Assembly: GCA_033030425.1 (NCBI GenBank)
Contig: JAUFSD010000022.1
Span: 1,178,001 to 1,242,000, forward strand
DNA length: 64,000 bases
Direction: 5' to 3'
Source of the DNA: Verpa conica
Lineage: Eukaryota > Ascomycota > Pezizomycetes > Pezizales > Morchellaceae
Shown here one piece after another: positions 46,529-56,978 of the stretch (position 1 is its first letter; the number at the start of each line of letters is the position of its first letter). The notes under the pieces are model-generated. The model ran no database searches, was not told the origin of the DNA, and saw only the letters and a list, made by a program, of their open reading frames with translations. The translations under genes and the position numbers were made by a program.

Positions 46529-48494
46529 CTAGGATTCTATGACATGTTGACCTACAAGCTTACCTCGGCCCCAAATCCTCAGAATTTCCTCATCAATTAC
46601 TCCACCCTTCCACCAGTCATCCCACCACTCTGCAACTTCGATACATATAAAATATGTATATGTCCCAAATCCAAAACATTGCGCAACCTTGGCTGCCTTA
46701 TTTCCTATATACTTCAGTCTGTTTCTCGTCTTCCATTTCCACTGGGACTTTTCAATCATCATCCGCAATACTTGAATTCTCATTTTACTATACTCCCAGG
46801 ATTCATCAGACTCTTCATCACTAGAGTCTTCATCTGACTCTTCTCCCTGATATTCCGGATCAAGTTCTGGCACAACTGTATACAGCCCGCCCTGAACTAA
46901 GGTGTCCAAAGACAAACACTTAATAATTGACATCCTGAGCATTCGTGGCGAGAGTTGGAACTGATTGGGATTTGAGTCTAGGCTAATTTGTCTAGAATCT
47001 GAGCAGGCCTCGACATCGATAATCGCTATAGAGACGCCTTTTTTACCTCCCTCCTGTAAGTTAATGGCCATGTTGATCGCCTGGAGGAGTTCACAAGTAG
47101 TGAGTACAGATGCAGTAGAGTCGCTAGGGCTGAAGTGCTTCCGTAACCTCGAGACGTCCGAAGTATGGGTATTGCCTGGTCGGCCAGCTCTGAAACCGCG
47201 GAAAGGGTTATTTTGGGAACCTCCGGTGTGGAATGCACGGAACAAAATTGTGGAAGGTTACTATTGCCCTCTATAGTGGTAGTGATTGGCCGGGGTAGAC
47301 CTATTTCGCTGCGCTCGGGGATCGGGATAGAACGGATCGGGATAAGATCTTCCCTAGCTAGAGAGTCGTGTCGGGTACTTAAGAGGACCGACCTGCTCTC
47401 CGCCATTGTAGGAGCGTCAGCTTGGTTTGAGGTGGTGGCTTGGTTTGCAGCGGTGGTAATGGGCTTAGGTTCTATCAACCATTCATGCTTTAAAGCTTCT
47501 GCCGCCGACATTCGTAATTTGGGGGAGGCAACCAGTAGTCTCTCGATAAAACCTATAGCCTTGCTATCTACCCTCGATCTTATTAGGCTGGTAGTAGGAA
47601 GACTAATATTGCCAGAGCAAAACACCGAAAACAGTTCTCCGTCAGTAAACTCGACCCTCATACCAGATGGTACCACAAGGCTAGTTGAGCTCGTCTCGTT
47701 ATCCAGAAACGGTATCTCCCCAGTCAAGATCTTATGAACAATACAACCCAATGCCCACATATCGAGAGCGAACGGATACTCCCTTCCTAGGCGAAATCTC
47801 CTATCCAAATAACCACCCATTTCCGGGGCGCTGTAGCCAGGACTTACATAATGGGTATTTAATTTTGATTCTACTGTTGATTTAGACGCTCCAAAATCGG
47901 CTAGCTTGATTTGAAGTGGTGAATGGGACGCTATGAGAATATTCTACGGTTTAATTAGCACCCCCTTCTCTGATATTCCTGTTCTGACAAAGGGGGGGTA
48001 TAGAACCTGAGGCTTCAGATCGCGATGACATATGCTTCTTTCGTGTAGGATATTAAGTCCTTTTAGAAGTTGGTTGGTGATGCTTTGGGCATTCGCAATA
48101 GCCTCTTCCTTCCTTTCCTTAATATAATTACCCAAGTCGCCGTATTCAATGTACTCCATCGCGATGAAGATGAAATCTTTGTTTTTATACCACCCAAGAA
48201 ACTGTACAAATAGATCCCTACACTATTGTGGCATCGTAAGCTCTACCCAACCATCCCTCAAGAAGTACTTACATCTTGCACTGCTATTAGAGCATGTAAT
48301 TCGCGTTTGTAATCGAGGCCCCTGTTTTTGTAGAAGTCTAGCGAAAGCTTCTTAACTGCCCTGACTTCTTCCATCTCCTCAATCATTGCTTTCTCAAGCG
48401 TTACGCTCCCAAACCCTCCCCCGCCAATCCGTTTCTCCTCTTTCCACTTTGTATTAGTCTCCAGCTTGTACGAATTAAGGTTTACGGTTGCCAT
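46529..48494 (-). CDS. Serine/threonine protein kinase, tandem copy 3, with a frame break before a C-terminal domain
   Basis: Exons near 48494-48280, 48225-47990 and 47945-47026 encode the kinase: GGGGFGSVTLE, RAVKKL, CHRDLKP, ADFGASK, SAPEMG, DMWALGCIVHKIL. A Ser/Pro linker follows. In the kinase frame translation stops at 47026, but another frame from about 47260 to 46529 encodes a plausible domain (LFRAFHTGGSQNNPFRGFRAG, then SIAIIDVE and an acidic EESDEDSSDEESDE). The joint near 47262 has no acceptor that keeps it open, so a 1-nt frameshift is the simplest reading. The C-terminal part resembles the fungal DUF7587 domain by its LFRxFH-GS and GFRAG motifs. Whether the gene is broken or the base call is wrong cannot be told. 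Confidence 0.72.
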
Positions 48495-49711
48495 AGCGTT
48501 GGCTGAAAAGGCTGGTGAAGTGAGTGCCTACTTGGTCTTCTCTACCTGGAGTTGCAACGAGGCATCCATTAAGTGGAGTGATGGAAGCTGGCCAGATATA
48601 CCTATTTGTTTATTGTTGTTTACCCTGCCCACTACTATTTTTAACAACTTATGTCTCCAAGAATATATGGTCACGTGAGTATGCGTTTATGTATAGGCAT
48701 ATTTCAGAATTTCCGGGTATATGAACAAAAGTTCCTATAGAGAATATGAGGAGTAAGTCTAGCTAGTTTGGCCTGGTAGCATGTGGGCTGATAGTGAGAT
48801 AAAGAAAGTAGAGCTCCACTTGTGGAATAACTATCATACACACGCACATAATAGCTATGGCGGCCATACCCTGTTCCTCCTTGATATTTACTTCGTATTT
48901 TTAAATCTATGTAGGTTATTGGCGTTGGTATATATATATGGACATGATCAATCTGGCTCAAAGCCAGCAGTCATAGTTAGTCACTCGATACTAAACAATT
49001 AACCTTTGCTAAGATATAGCTACCTAATTAGGTATAGCGTAGGTATTCAGCAGGCATTGCTATGATGGCGTATATATATTTTAGTCAGCCTATGGAAGGC
49101 TTGGGATAGGGTTTCTTTAGGGTTTATAGGTATCGCGACATTGGTCTATAGGATATATATATATAGGGTATGGGATCGCTTCTCTAGAGACTCTCCTAGT
49201 CTGCTAAGCTGCTGAGATACTCCATATCTACTGCATACTTTTATCAGGCCTTACTATGCGAAGCTTCCCAAATAGGCAGCTCGGTAGCTATACTAGCAAG
49301 CTATATAGTAGCCTTATACCTATGAAGTATCGGAGATCAATAAAGCCTTCTACTCCCTCTAGCTATGCCATATCCATATATTCAACAGCCCTAGCTTTCA
49401 AGCAGAAATATTAATATGCTACCTATCATCTACCATCTACAAATATATGAATATTAATAGATGAAATATATTAAGAGTCTTAGCTCGAGTATTAACGTAA
49501 GAATTTCTACATAATGAAATAGACAAAAAATATTCCCAATCACTTACTCCCACAAAGTTGCACACAAAGTATAACCACCTAGTATTATAAATCTAAAATA
49601 ATCCACTAGTAACAGAAACTCATATGAAAACCCCAAAAGAAACCTATACAACACAAAATTCTTTGAATCCACGGTATATTCACCACACTGTACTTCATCT
49701 ACCCTCTGTAA
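48495..49711. other. Intergenic region
   Basis: AT-rich with TATATATATA runs (48930, 49160). No supported gene. Confidence 0.4.
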
Positions 49712-52054
49712 TTACAATATAAACCTAAACCCACTCTCTTTCGGTCTGCCTTCCATCACATTTTTCCTATCTCTCCTTATATTCTCCCTCTTCAGCCGCC
49801 ACCTTTGTAGAAACGCGAGCAGACACACCATCGTCATGGCCCCACAACAGATCGACATCCCACTTATATAATATGGTCTATCCGATGGGGGATATAGACG
49901 AGTTCCTATTAGTGGTCCACATTGCCTATTCACTATTAGTCATTGAACCGCATAAGAATAAGAGAATAAACATACCCAATAACCTGTACTAACCCAATCC
50001 CAGCGCCCCTTCCGCTCTCACTCTCGCCATTATTAACAACCCATACCATCACCAATGCAATTGCTGAAAAGATTCCACCGGCTGCCATAAATACCCCCGT
50101 ATACTTTACTCCAACCCCTATACTCTCATTACGCACCCAGCCAGTCTCGCTCACATACTGTTCCCACCATCTCCCGGCACCCGCGTTTTCAGCCTTCTCC
50201 ACACCTGCCAATGTCAAATCAAGGGAGGCTTGCATGCTCCCAGTTGCAGCTAATAGAAAATATCCAAGTGCTCCGAGAAGACAACAGCAGATGATAGGGG
50301 TGCTTCGAACCGTATATCGGTCTGACAACCACGTCGTCAGGAGAACCAGAAAGAAGGCGAATATATAAGGTGGGGCAGAGAGTGCTTGTGCGTGAGTAGA
50401 GGTATAGCCCATGTCATTTATGACAGTGGGAAGAAATACCGGTAGTGATGAGAATGAAACATTACAGAAAAAGTACATAAGTGCCACAATCCAGTTTCCA
50501 CCGTCCTTTAGCGCTGCGAAAACTTCACTCCATCTAACGCCTTCTTCTCTATCTTCCTCCTCCCGCATCCCTGAGGCCTCACCTTCTTCCGTAACAACGA
50601 GAAGCCGTCGACGGGCGATCTTCTTTTCATCGGTAGTGAGGAAGCGCGCATCAGAGGGGAGATCGGGAATTATGTAGTATGCAAAAACTGCCGCAATCAT
50701 TGACGGAAAGCCTTCGAGGATGAAGAGGAGACGCCAAGGAGCTATGGAAGAGGTTATAGAGGTAAGCGCGTATGCAAGGAAGCCAGCATAGGCTGTTGCA
50801 AGAGGAGCGGCGGAGATGAAAAGGCCACAGCGGAGTGCGAGTTCCTGGAATGGTTAGAGCAAGATAGGTGGGGAAGTTAGAAGGAGAAATTTACTTCGCG
50901 GCGGTAGAAGAAGGAAAGATAAAACGGGACTCCTATTTCTCAAATAAGTAAAATGATAGTGTTAGAGTTACAAGCTCTCAACACCTACCAGGTCCGAATG
51001 CAGCTTCGGTAATGCCTAATAATGCCCGAAAAAAGAGCATATACCACCAGTTTGTAGCCAGTCCTTCTATACTTCCAGCCTCGTAGATTAGCTTCTTGGG
51101 ACTTCTCATGTTAACCGGGGGTGAAAGTAATTAGGACTGGCTCACGCATGCTTGCAATGAATCCCCACCTATTACCGGATTAGTATCAGCCCTTTCAGTA
51201 ATCGGATTCCAAGAGCATACCCCATTACACAACACGCAATATACTTGTGTGCAGCAAACACCTTGTAGCAAAGGGTCATCCATTCAAAACTCTAATACCG
51301 GCCTGATTAGCTTAATAGTCTACCCCACTATGTTGAATTACATCTCCAGGGGAACCACTGACAATATATGTCATGTAGAATGCTGTCAACAACCATTCGT
51401 ATTGGGCACCTGTAAGCTCCAGATCCTCGGTCATGCCCGCAATTTTCGCCTACACAATGTCAGTCTGCCCCACACCTAATCCAAGCAAGGGAACACACAT
51501 TTCCGATATCTAAACATTTCACAGCAGATATTAGCCAACGAATCACCAAAAGCCATCTAAATTAAAGAAAGACAAGGGGAGACGCAACTACTACGATCCA
51601 AAAAACTAAGCATATAGAGTAGTGCTAGAAATCCCACTAAGTTCAGATCAAACTTCCTCACAACCTTCCCCTCCTCCTCCCGGGTATACAGAAATTCCTT
51701 CCTCAATCTCGGTCTCCTCCTCCTAGTCCGTAGCTGTGTGGAATCTTCCTCATCGCTCTGCTGGAACGCATCATACACCACAGCACCCCCGTCTTCATCC
51801 TCGTCCAGGTCACTATCTCTCCCGGGAGCTATCAAAGTTCCATGCTCATCGATATAACTCTCCTGCCTCTCCTGATGACCAGATCTCGGCAGTGGCCGAA
51901 GCTCATACCCATCCTGGTCAGAGGGGAAACCCGAATTTGAGTCCGTGTCACTCTCGGGGGTGCGGAGGGGAGTTTCCTCGTCGTCATCGAGTTGGTAGCT
52001 GGTTGCTGGGGGGGTTAGTGCTAAGGGTGATGAAGTAGGTGATGAACCGGACAT
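49712..52054 (-). CDS. MFS transporter, anion:cation symporter (ACS) family
   Basis: Several exons on the minus strand: 52054-51589, a micro-exon 51509-51499, one from 51449, further parts near 51000-50700 and 50700-49975, and the last 49918-49712. The first exon has a long acidic and Ser/Arg-rich cytosolic N-terminus, then the first membrane helix ending SFLDRS. The micro-exon completes NIGN, giving LDRSNIGN, the family hallmark, and is followed by AKIAGMTEDLELTGAQYEWLL. Later helices include LFFRALLGITEAAFGPG and FILEGFPSMIAAVFAYYIIPD. The last exon has CGPLIGTRLYP and a helix, then a basic tail. Family members import small organic anions such as nicotinate, allantoate or vitamins; the substrate here is unknown. 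Confidence 0.86.
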
Positions 52055-52249
52055 TCTCTGGTGAGGAATAGGGGGAACTGGGCCGGGAGGGGTTCTCTGC
52101 TACTTCTGGTGTTTGGATGTCGCGAGGTCACAATGAGGCTCACCCACCGCCCGCTTGGGCCATCTGTGGCGGTTAGTGGCGTTACACAAACTACAATATA
52201 CGCGACTTGGCGTTCGCGTAGTCTTAAGCGAATATTTACTTGGGTCCCA

Positions 52250-52312
52250 CCCATCCCCATCTCCCCATCCCCATCTCCCCATCTCCCCATCTCCCCCATC
52301 CCCCTCATCCAT
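52250..52312. repeat. CCCATCT microsatellite
   Basis: About 63 bases of CCCCATCTCC units in the region upstream of the transporter. Confidence 0.85.
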
Positions 52313-52351
52313 CGCACAATGACACAAATGTCACTTAAAAAGAGTGTATTG

Positions 52352-52431
52352 GGTGGACTGGGATTCGAACCCAGATCTCTTCAATTCTTGGCGTCTTAAG
52401 TAGCAGTCGTCCCCAAACAACGGAGCCCACC
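52352..52431 (-). tRNA. tRNA-like sequence, possible tRNA gene
   Basis: The minus strand has a perfect T arm (CTGGG TTCGAAT CCCAG), an exact B box (GGTTCGAATCC) and 5'/3' ends that pair over six bases. A T5 run follows ten bases downstream, a pol III terminator. The D and anticodon arms do not fold well; CTTAAGA could be the anticodon loop (TAA, Leu). A decayed or unusual tRNA is possible. Confidence 0.4.
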
Positions 52432-52440
52432 GGCTTCAAC

Positions 52441-52512
52441 CGTGGCCCTGGGGAATCGAACCTGCGACATAACCGTTGAAATTGTAGTGCTCTACCATTG
52501 AGCTATCTACCC
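52441..52512 (-). tRNA. tRNA-like sequence, likely tRNA pseudogene
   Basis: Has a fine A box and D arm (TAGCTCAATGGTAGAGC) and an exact B box (GGTTCGATTCC), but the acceptor strands do not pair and the T stem is poor. It lies directly upstream of the other tRNA-like sequence on the same strand. Confidence 0.35.
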
Positions 52513-53849
52513 AAGTTCTGTAAAATCCTTTTTTGTGCACTCAAGTCATAGCAAGACTAGTGGGGCCGAAAACCTGCTTATCGCTACTATTTTATGCTTA
52601 AAAGGGGAGGGAGGGACTACAGCGGCGTCATAGGATCTCAATTAGCCTTAGTTTGTAGAACAGAATAGAAAGTATGCCAAGGTACCCTAGTCATAATAAA
52701 TCACTCGATGGCTCCCTGATAGTTCCTGCTGGGGTACAGGGTATTTGATAAGTATAGTGTAGGTTCAATGATGGAGTGAATATGTATAGAAGGAGCGGGG
52801 CCGCGTCCGAGACTGACTCCTCAAGTATACAATCTATCCGTTGTCATCTTTACTCCCAATAGCTCCGCGGACAAACTCCAGAGTCAAACACTTTAAAATT
52901 CTTGATAACCCCCTCGCCTGAAACATTGATTATCAAAGATCTTAGTCTAGTATATTATTCACCTCCCTGGTCCCACCAAGAAATGATTAGGGGATAATTG
53001 GACAGAAGATATATATATATAAAAAATGAAGCCCTTTATGAGTAAAATCCAATATCCTAAATCCTACAAAAGATTCTTCACCACCGAGTATAACCACGTG
53101 ACCGTACTGTGATTGGCCAGGATGTGTTTGTGTGTAACAGATAAACGAGTGATCTCTTATGAATATGAGTGGGAGAAAGTAGCTAAGTCCAAAGCTGGCG
53201 TGTGGAAAGTCTTCATAATATAGAATGTCGCAGGTAGCTCTAAATACCTACTTCAATAAATTCCCATGGTGGCCAAAGAAGCAATCGGTGATGATTGCTA
53301 GCATGCTCCTAGGTATGAGTGATCATGGGATCGATTCCTGTAACTGGCATGCTATCACTCACTTATTAACGTATTAGCATATGGTATATATTGAAAAAAA
53401 GACCTAAGCCCTAAAAACAGTCGTAAGAGCCACTGTATAATCAGCCTCGCTGTTTGACATCCATACTAGTATAGCCCATTTCCTAATACCGAGTGACAAA
53501 TCATGATTAACTATTCTTACGTTCGCACTCCATTCTTTTTACCTCTTCTGCTAATATCACTATACCCTCTAAATATAAGCTTTCTTAGAGATCGATGCAC
53601 CAATCACTGTGGGGCCATCACACGACAGCTAGCACGGACTAGGAAACCAGGGGTAAGAAATTATTATATCTAAGTAACAGTTGTTAAGGCTTTAATTATA
53701 TATTTAAACAGTATCTCATAGTATGACCTACACGACTCCCGTTTCTGAAAGGCCAATGCATAAATTCATCGTAGGAAAAAAGTATAATTGTAACGGTAAA
53801 AGAGCAAAGAGGAACCCAGGCAGTTGATGAGACAAAGGAGACCATAGTT
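52513..53849. other. Intergenic region
   Basis: AT-rich. No supported gene. Contains ATATATATATA near 53010. Confidence 0.4.
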
Positions 53850-54454
53850 CTATGAACGAGCAAGGATAATAGATAAAACTAAACACAAAGTGACAAAGCA
53901 AATAGACCGATAGCTAAACCCTGCCGACAGTGACTTTTTATCACTTTCGTCCTGTTCGGTGAACACTTCCACAATTTTGGAGTCTTCCGGAGAGGGCTCC
54001 TCGGTACTAGTAGTCGTCGGTGACTTCTCTACAAGACTATCGATCTCATCATTTTCCTCTGACTATAAATATTCTACTACATTACATAGAGAACCTAACC
54101 ACACGGCTTATTCGTAAACGCACAACTCTCCCTCCTTCCATAATTACAACACCCACCACTAGGATTACATTCATACACTGATTCGAACGGTTCTGCACCA
54201 TTGACCATGTCGCCCCAGTCATTAACGACAAAGTCACCGCCCTTGCCAACGCAATATCCGCAGTACTGGCCACGGCGGGTTCCCTTTTGGCATTTGCAGC
54301 CACGCTCGTAGCAGGCACGTTTTACAATGGGGACGAAAGATTCAGGATCGTAAGCGATGGGTAGTGTGCTGGTTTCCTGAGGTGCGGGAGCACATGAGAC
54401 GTAGCCAAGGAGTATAAATGCTAGGGTAGCAACGAGAATGTTATGGTAAAACAT
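53850..54454 (-). CDS. Small Cys-rich secreted protein; optional second exon adds a GPI-anchor-like tail
   Basis: Exon 1 from ATG 54454 encodes a signal peptide (LVATLAFILLGYVSC), a pro-region ending in the Kex2-type site VKR, and a domain with 10 Cys (CYERGCKC, CGYC, GCC). Read through, it stops at TAG 54095 after NKPCG (119 residues). A 41-nt intron, 54099-54059, with GTTAGG and TCAG ends, would instead join to 54058-53850, adding an acidic Ser/Thr-rich stalk and a hydrophobic end (SICFVTLCLVLSIILA) after SLSAG, the layout of a GPI signal. The spliced product is about 187 residues. It could be an effector-like or cell-wall protein. I know of no named homologue. Confidence 0.75.
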
Positions 54455-56183
54455 TTTATTGTTTGGTCTGGACTGCCCGTGGGTGTCAGTTTATATGTAA
54501 GAGCAGAGTGGGAATGACTTACAGCTTTTGAGCGGGTATCTTGGGTGAGTCTTTGTTAATGGTAATAGGGTGGAAGAGGATTGTGGGAGATTTCTGTAGC
54601 TTTATCATAGTTAAAGAATTTACTTGTGATGCTTGAGCGCAAAGGATCTACAGAATACGAGAATACAGACGAAGTGGCTGAAGCGATTCAATTTGATTGG
54701 AGCTGCATCTTCTATATGCATTTTATATATAGATGTTCTAGTATATCAAAGGTTGCGGTAATCGGCCCAATCAAACTTAGCTAGCTATTCAGGTCCTTAG
54801 GAATAGAAAAATGTGGCTTTATGTCATATGATAGTAGTCATGAAAAGCAGGTCCAGTGACGTAGCCCTTCAACTCCTCCGGAAAGCGCATCATCCTAGAC
54901 TATATTTTCTATTTAACCTTGTTCTTTGGGGGGGGGATATACGAGGTACTAGGCTAGGCCTACGTACGTACTCCGCTCAACCTATACCAAAAATTGTTTA
55001 AGCCATTAATGGTAAATAAACAGGGCTACATAATATTATAGATAGGTAGACATAGGTGTGGGAAAATAGGACTGGACTCCAGAGCTTTGTATACTCACCT
55101 GCGACTATAAATCTTCATACTTAGAAATTTTTCATTAAAAAAATAGTTGTTGGTAGGGGGGTACGAGTTAGAGGCGTCGGGCTAATGTGATACTGGGAAT
55201 TCTGCACTTTGGACGGCGTACCAGCTTCAACGCCCGATACCGAAAATAACTACTAGTATTACCAAACAAAAACGCCAGCCAAGTCTCGTTCGATTGGTGA
55301 AGGTGTGCTCACGGTTAAAAAGAATGCAGAACAAGGTTGTGTTATCAAGCCACAATGTCTCACCTAATTATGGGATTCACTTTTAGCAGAATGACCTTGG
55401 AACCAGCCCCGGGCGAGAAAAGACCGAAAGGAATACTAGAACTAAGATCAAAAGTGGGGAACTATATAACAAAGTATCAGAGGCAGCATTAGCGGGCCTG
55501 AATCAAGTACATATTACCCATAGGAAAGATCTAGAGAAGATAATAAAATATTCTAAAATACACATGACTAGGAAAATAGTCCTAAATCAAGCATATAATT
55601 GAATTAATAATTGAACGCAGGTAAGTTTCGCAATAGTAAGTCGATATTAGAAGCAACATAGCCGATCACTCGGTAGTAATTCGATATGATCTACTATATA
55701 GCTTCCTAATACGGATAGCAATAGTGGCTAGTCACGTGCCTCACACAGTGGGATCCTGGAACAGCAGTGGGCTAGGGTTTAATGTCCATTCTTTTAGATA
55801 TATACAGTAGAAAACGACGCCTATTAATAGCCCTTACTGATGTCCCGTTTCCACTTCCATGTTTTCTGAGCAGTGCCGTGAGGTCTTTTGTGCTTACCTC
55901 TGAGCTTACCCAATCTTTTTTTCAAGTATCCCCTCGATCGTAGCAACCGGTTTTGGGTGCGATGTCGAACCCGAATGAGAGTGGGATTTCTAGGATGGCA
56001 ACAGCAAGCTACCTACCCCAGTTTACCCCCCCCTTATGATATCATACATGACATAGAACTAGTCAGAAATTAATTTGAATGGATCAGAGAAAAGGTCTAG
56101 ATTTTTTTGAGAGTTTAAAAAGGACTTGAACTGACTGTTAATTCCCCATACAAATCTACTCTTCACAGATATTTCACAATCCA
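54455..56183. other. Intergenic region
   Basis: AT-rich, no supported gene. A run of nine G is near 54930. Confidence 0.4.
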
Positions 56184-56553
56184 ATGCCTGATAGAGTTCT
56201 AAGACCCCGTCAACTTGATGTTTGCTATACTCCTATCTCCCCTGAAGAAGGCTCTGGTCCTTCTAAAGCTCCTACAGCTTCTACAAAGACTTCTAAGACC
56301 CCAACGCATTCGATCACCAGAAATCACTCGGCTATTTCGAAATCAAAGCCTGCTTCTCTTCCTCCCACGTTTGACCCTTCTAGTCTACCCAATGCCCCAT
56401 GGTTTCACCCACTGGTCCACACGAAGCCCTTCCACAAAGCCTATAATCAATTGCCACCTGCACTACGCAATCTTGATTTAATAGAGCCTATTCATCTCTT
56501 TCAATTGTTTTTTACAGATGATATATTGGAGATGATTTCTGTCAATACAAATC
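56184..56553 (+). pseudogene. piggyBac-like transposase, N-terminal fragment cut by element D
   Basis: An open frame of 123 codons before the LTR. The N-terminal part is Ser/Thr/Pro-rich; the end reads PIHLFQLFFTDDILEMISVNTNL, the start of the DDE_Tnp_1_7 domain of piggyBac transposases (usual pattern lFelfFtdeil-liv-eTN). Element D begins directly after it, so the catalytic part is displaced or lost beyond the window. Confidence 0.68.
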
Positions 56554-56920
56554 TTTCACGGAGTGATTAGGACGCCAGGGCGAGTCTTGGCGTGACTCGT
56601 GCAAGAAGGGAGGCAGGGTAACCAGTGTCGGGGGGGGAGGACAAAAGCATTGTACAAGTGGGGATTTTGTGTATAAATAGGGAGCGTTGCTCCCTCTCTG
56701 TAATAGTTTTCTTCTTCTTTCTTTACGCAACGTTTCTTCAGTTAGAATCAATACAAAACTTCCTTCTTCGCTGCCTCTCCGCTGTCTCATCGCTTCGCGA
56801 TCGCTGAAACCACTTCCTACTTCACAAACCTTTGGTATTTTGCTTGTAACGGATAGTTACCTTGCCATCGAGTTAGTTGTATCCTGTGGCTACGCTGCCC
56901 TTACGCTGTCGCCCTTGAAA
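56554..56920 (+). repeat. Element D 5' LTR
   Basis: 367 bp. Begins TTTCACGGAG and ends CCTTGAAA. Has TATAAATA at 56672 and ACGCAACGT at 56725-56733. Confidence 0.88.
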
Positions 56921-56922
56921 TT

Positions 56923-56931
56923 ACGTTGCGT
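56923..56931 (+). promoter_or_regulatory. Self-priming primer binding site of element D
   Basis: ACGTTGCGT, 2 nt after the LTR, is the complement of ACGCAACGT at 56725-56733. Confidence 0.75.
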
Positions 56932-56978
56932 CGTTTACCACACCATACAACAAACAACACTAGACGTTTACAATCACC

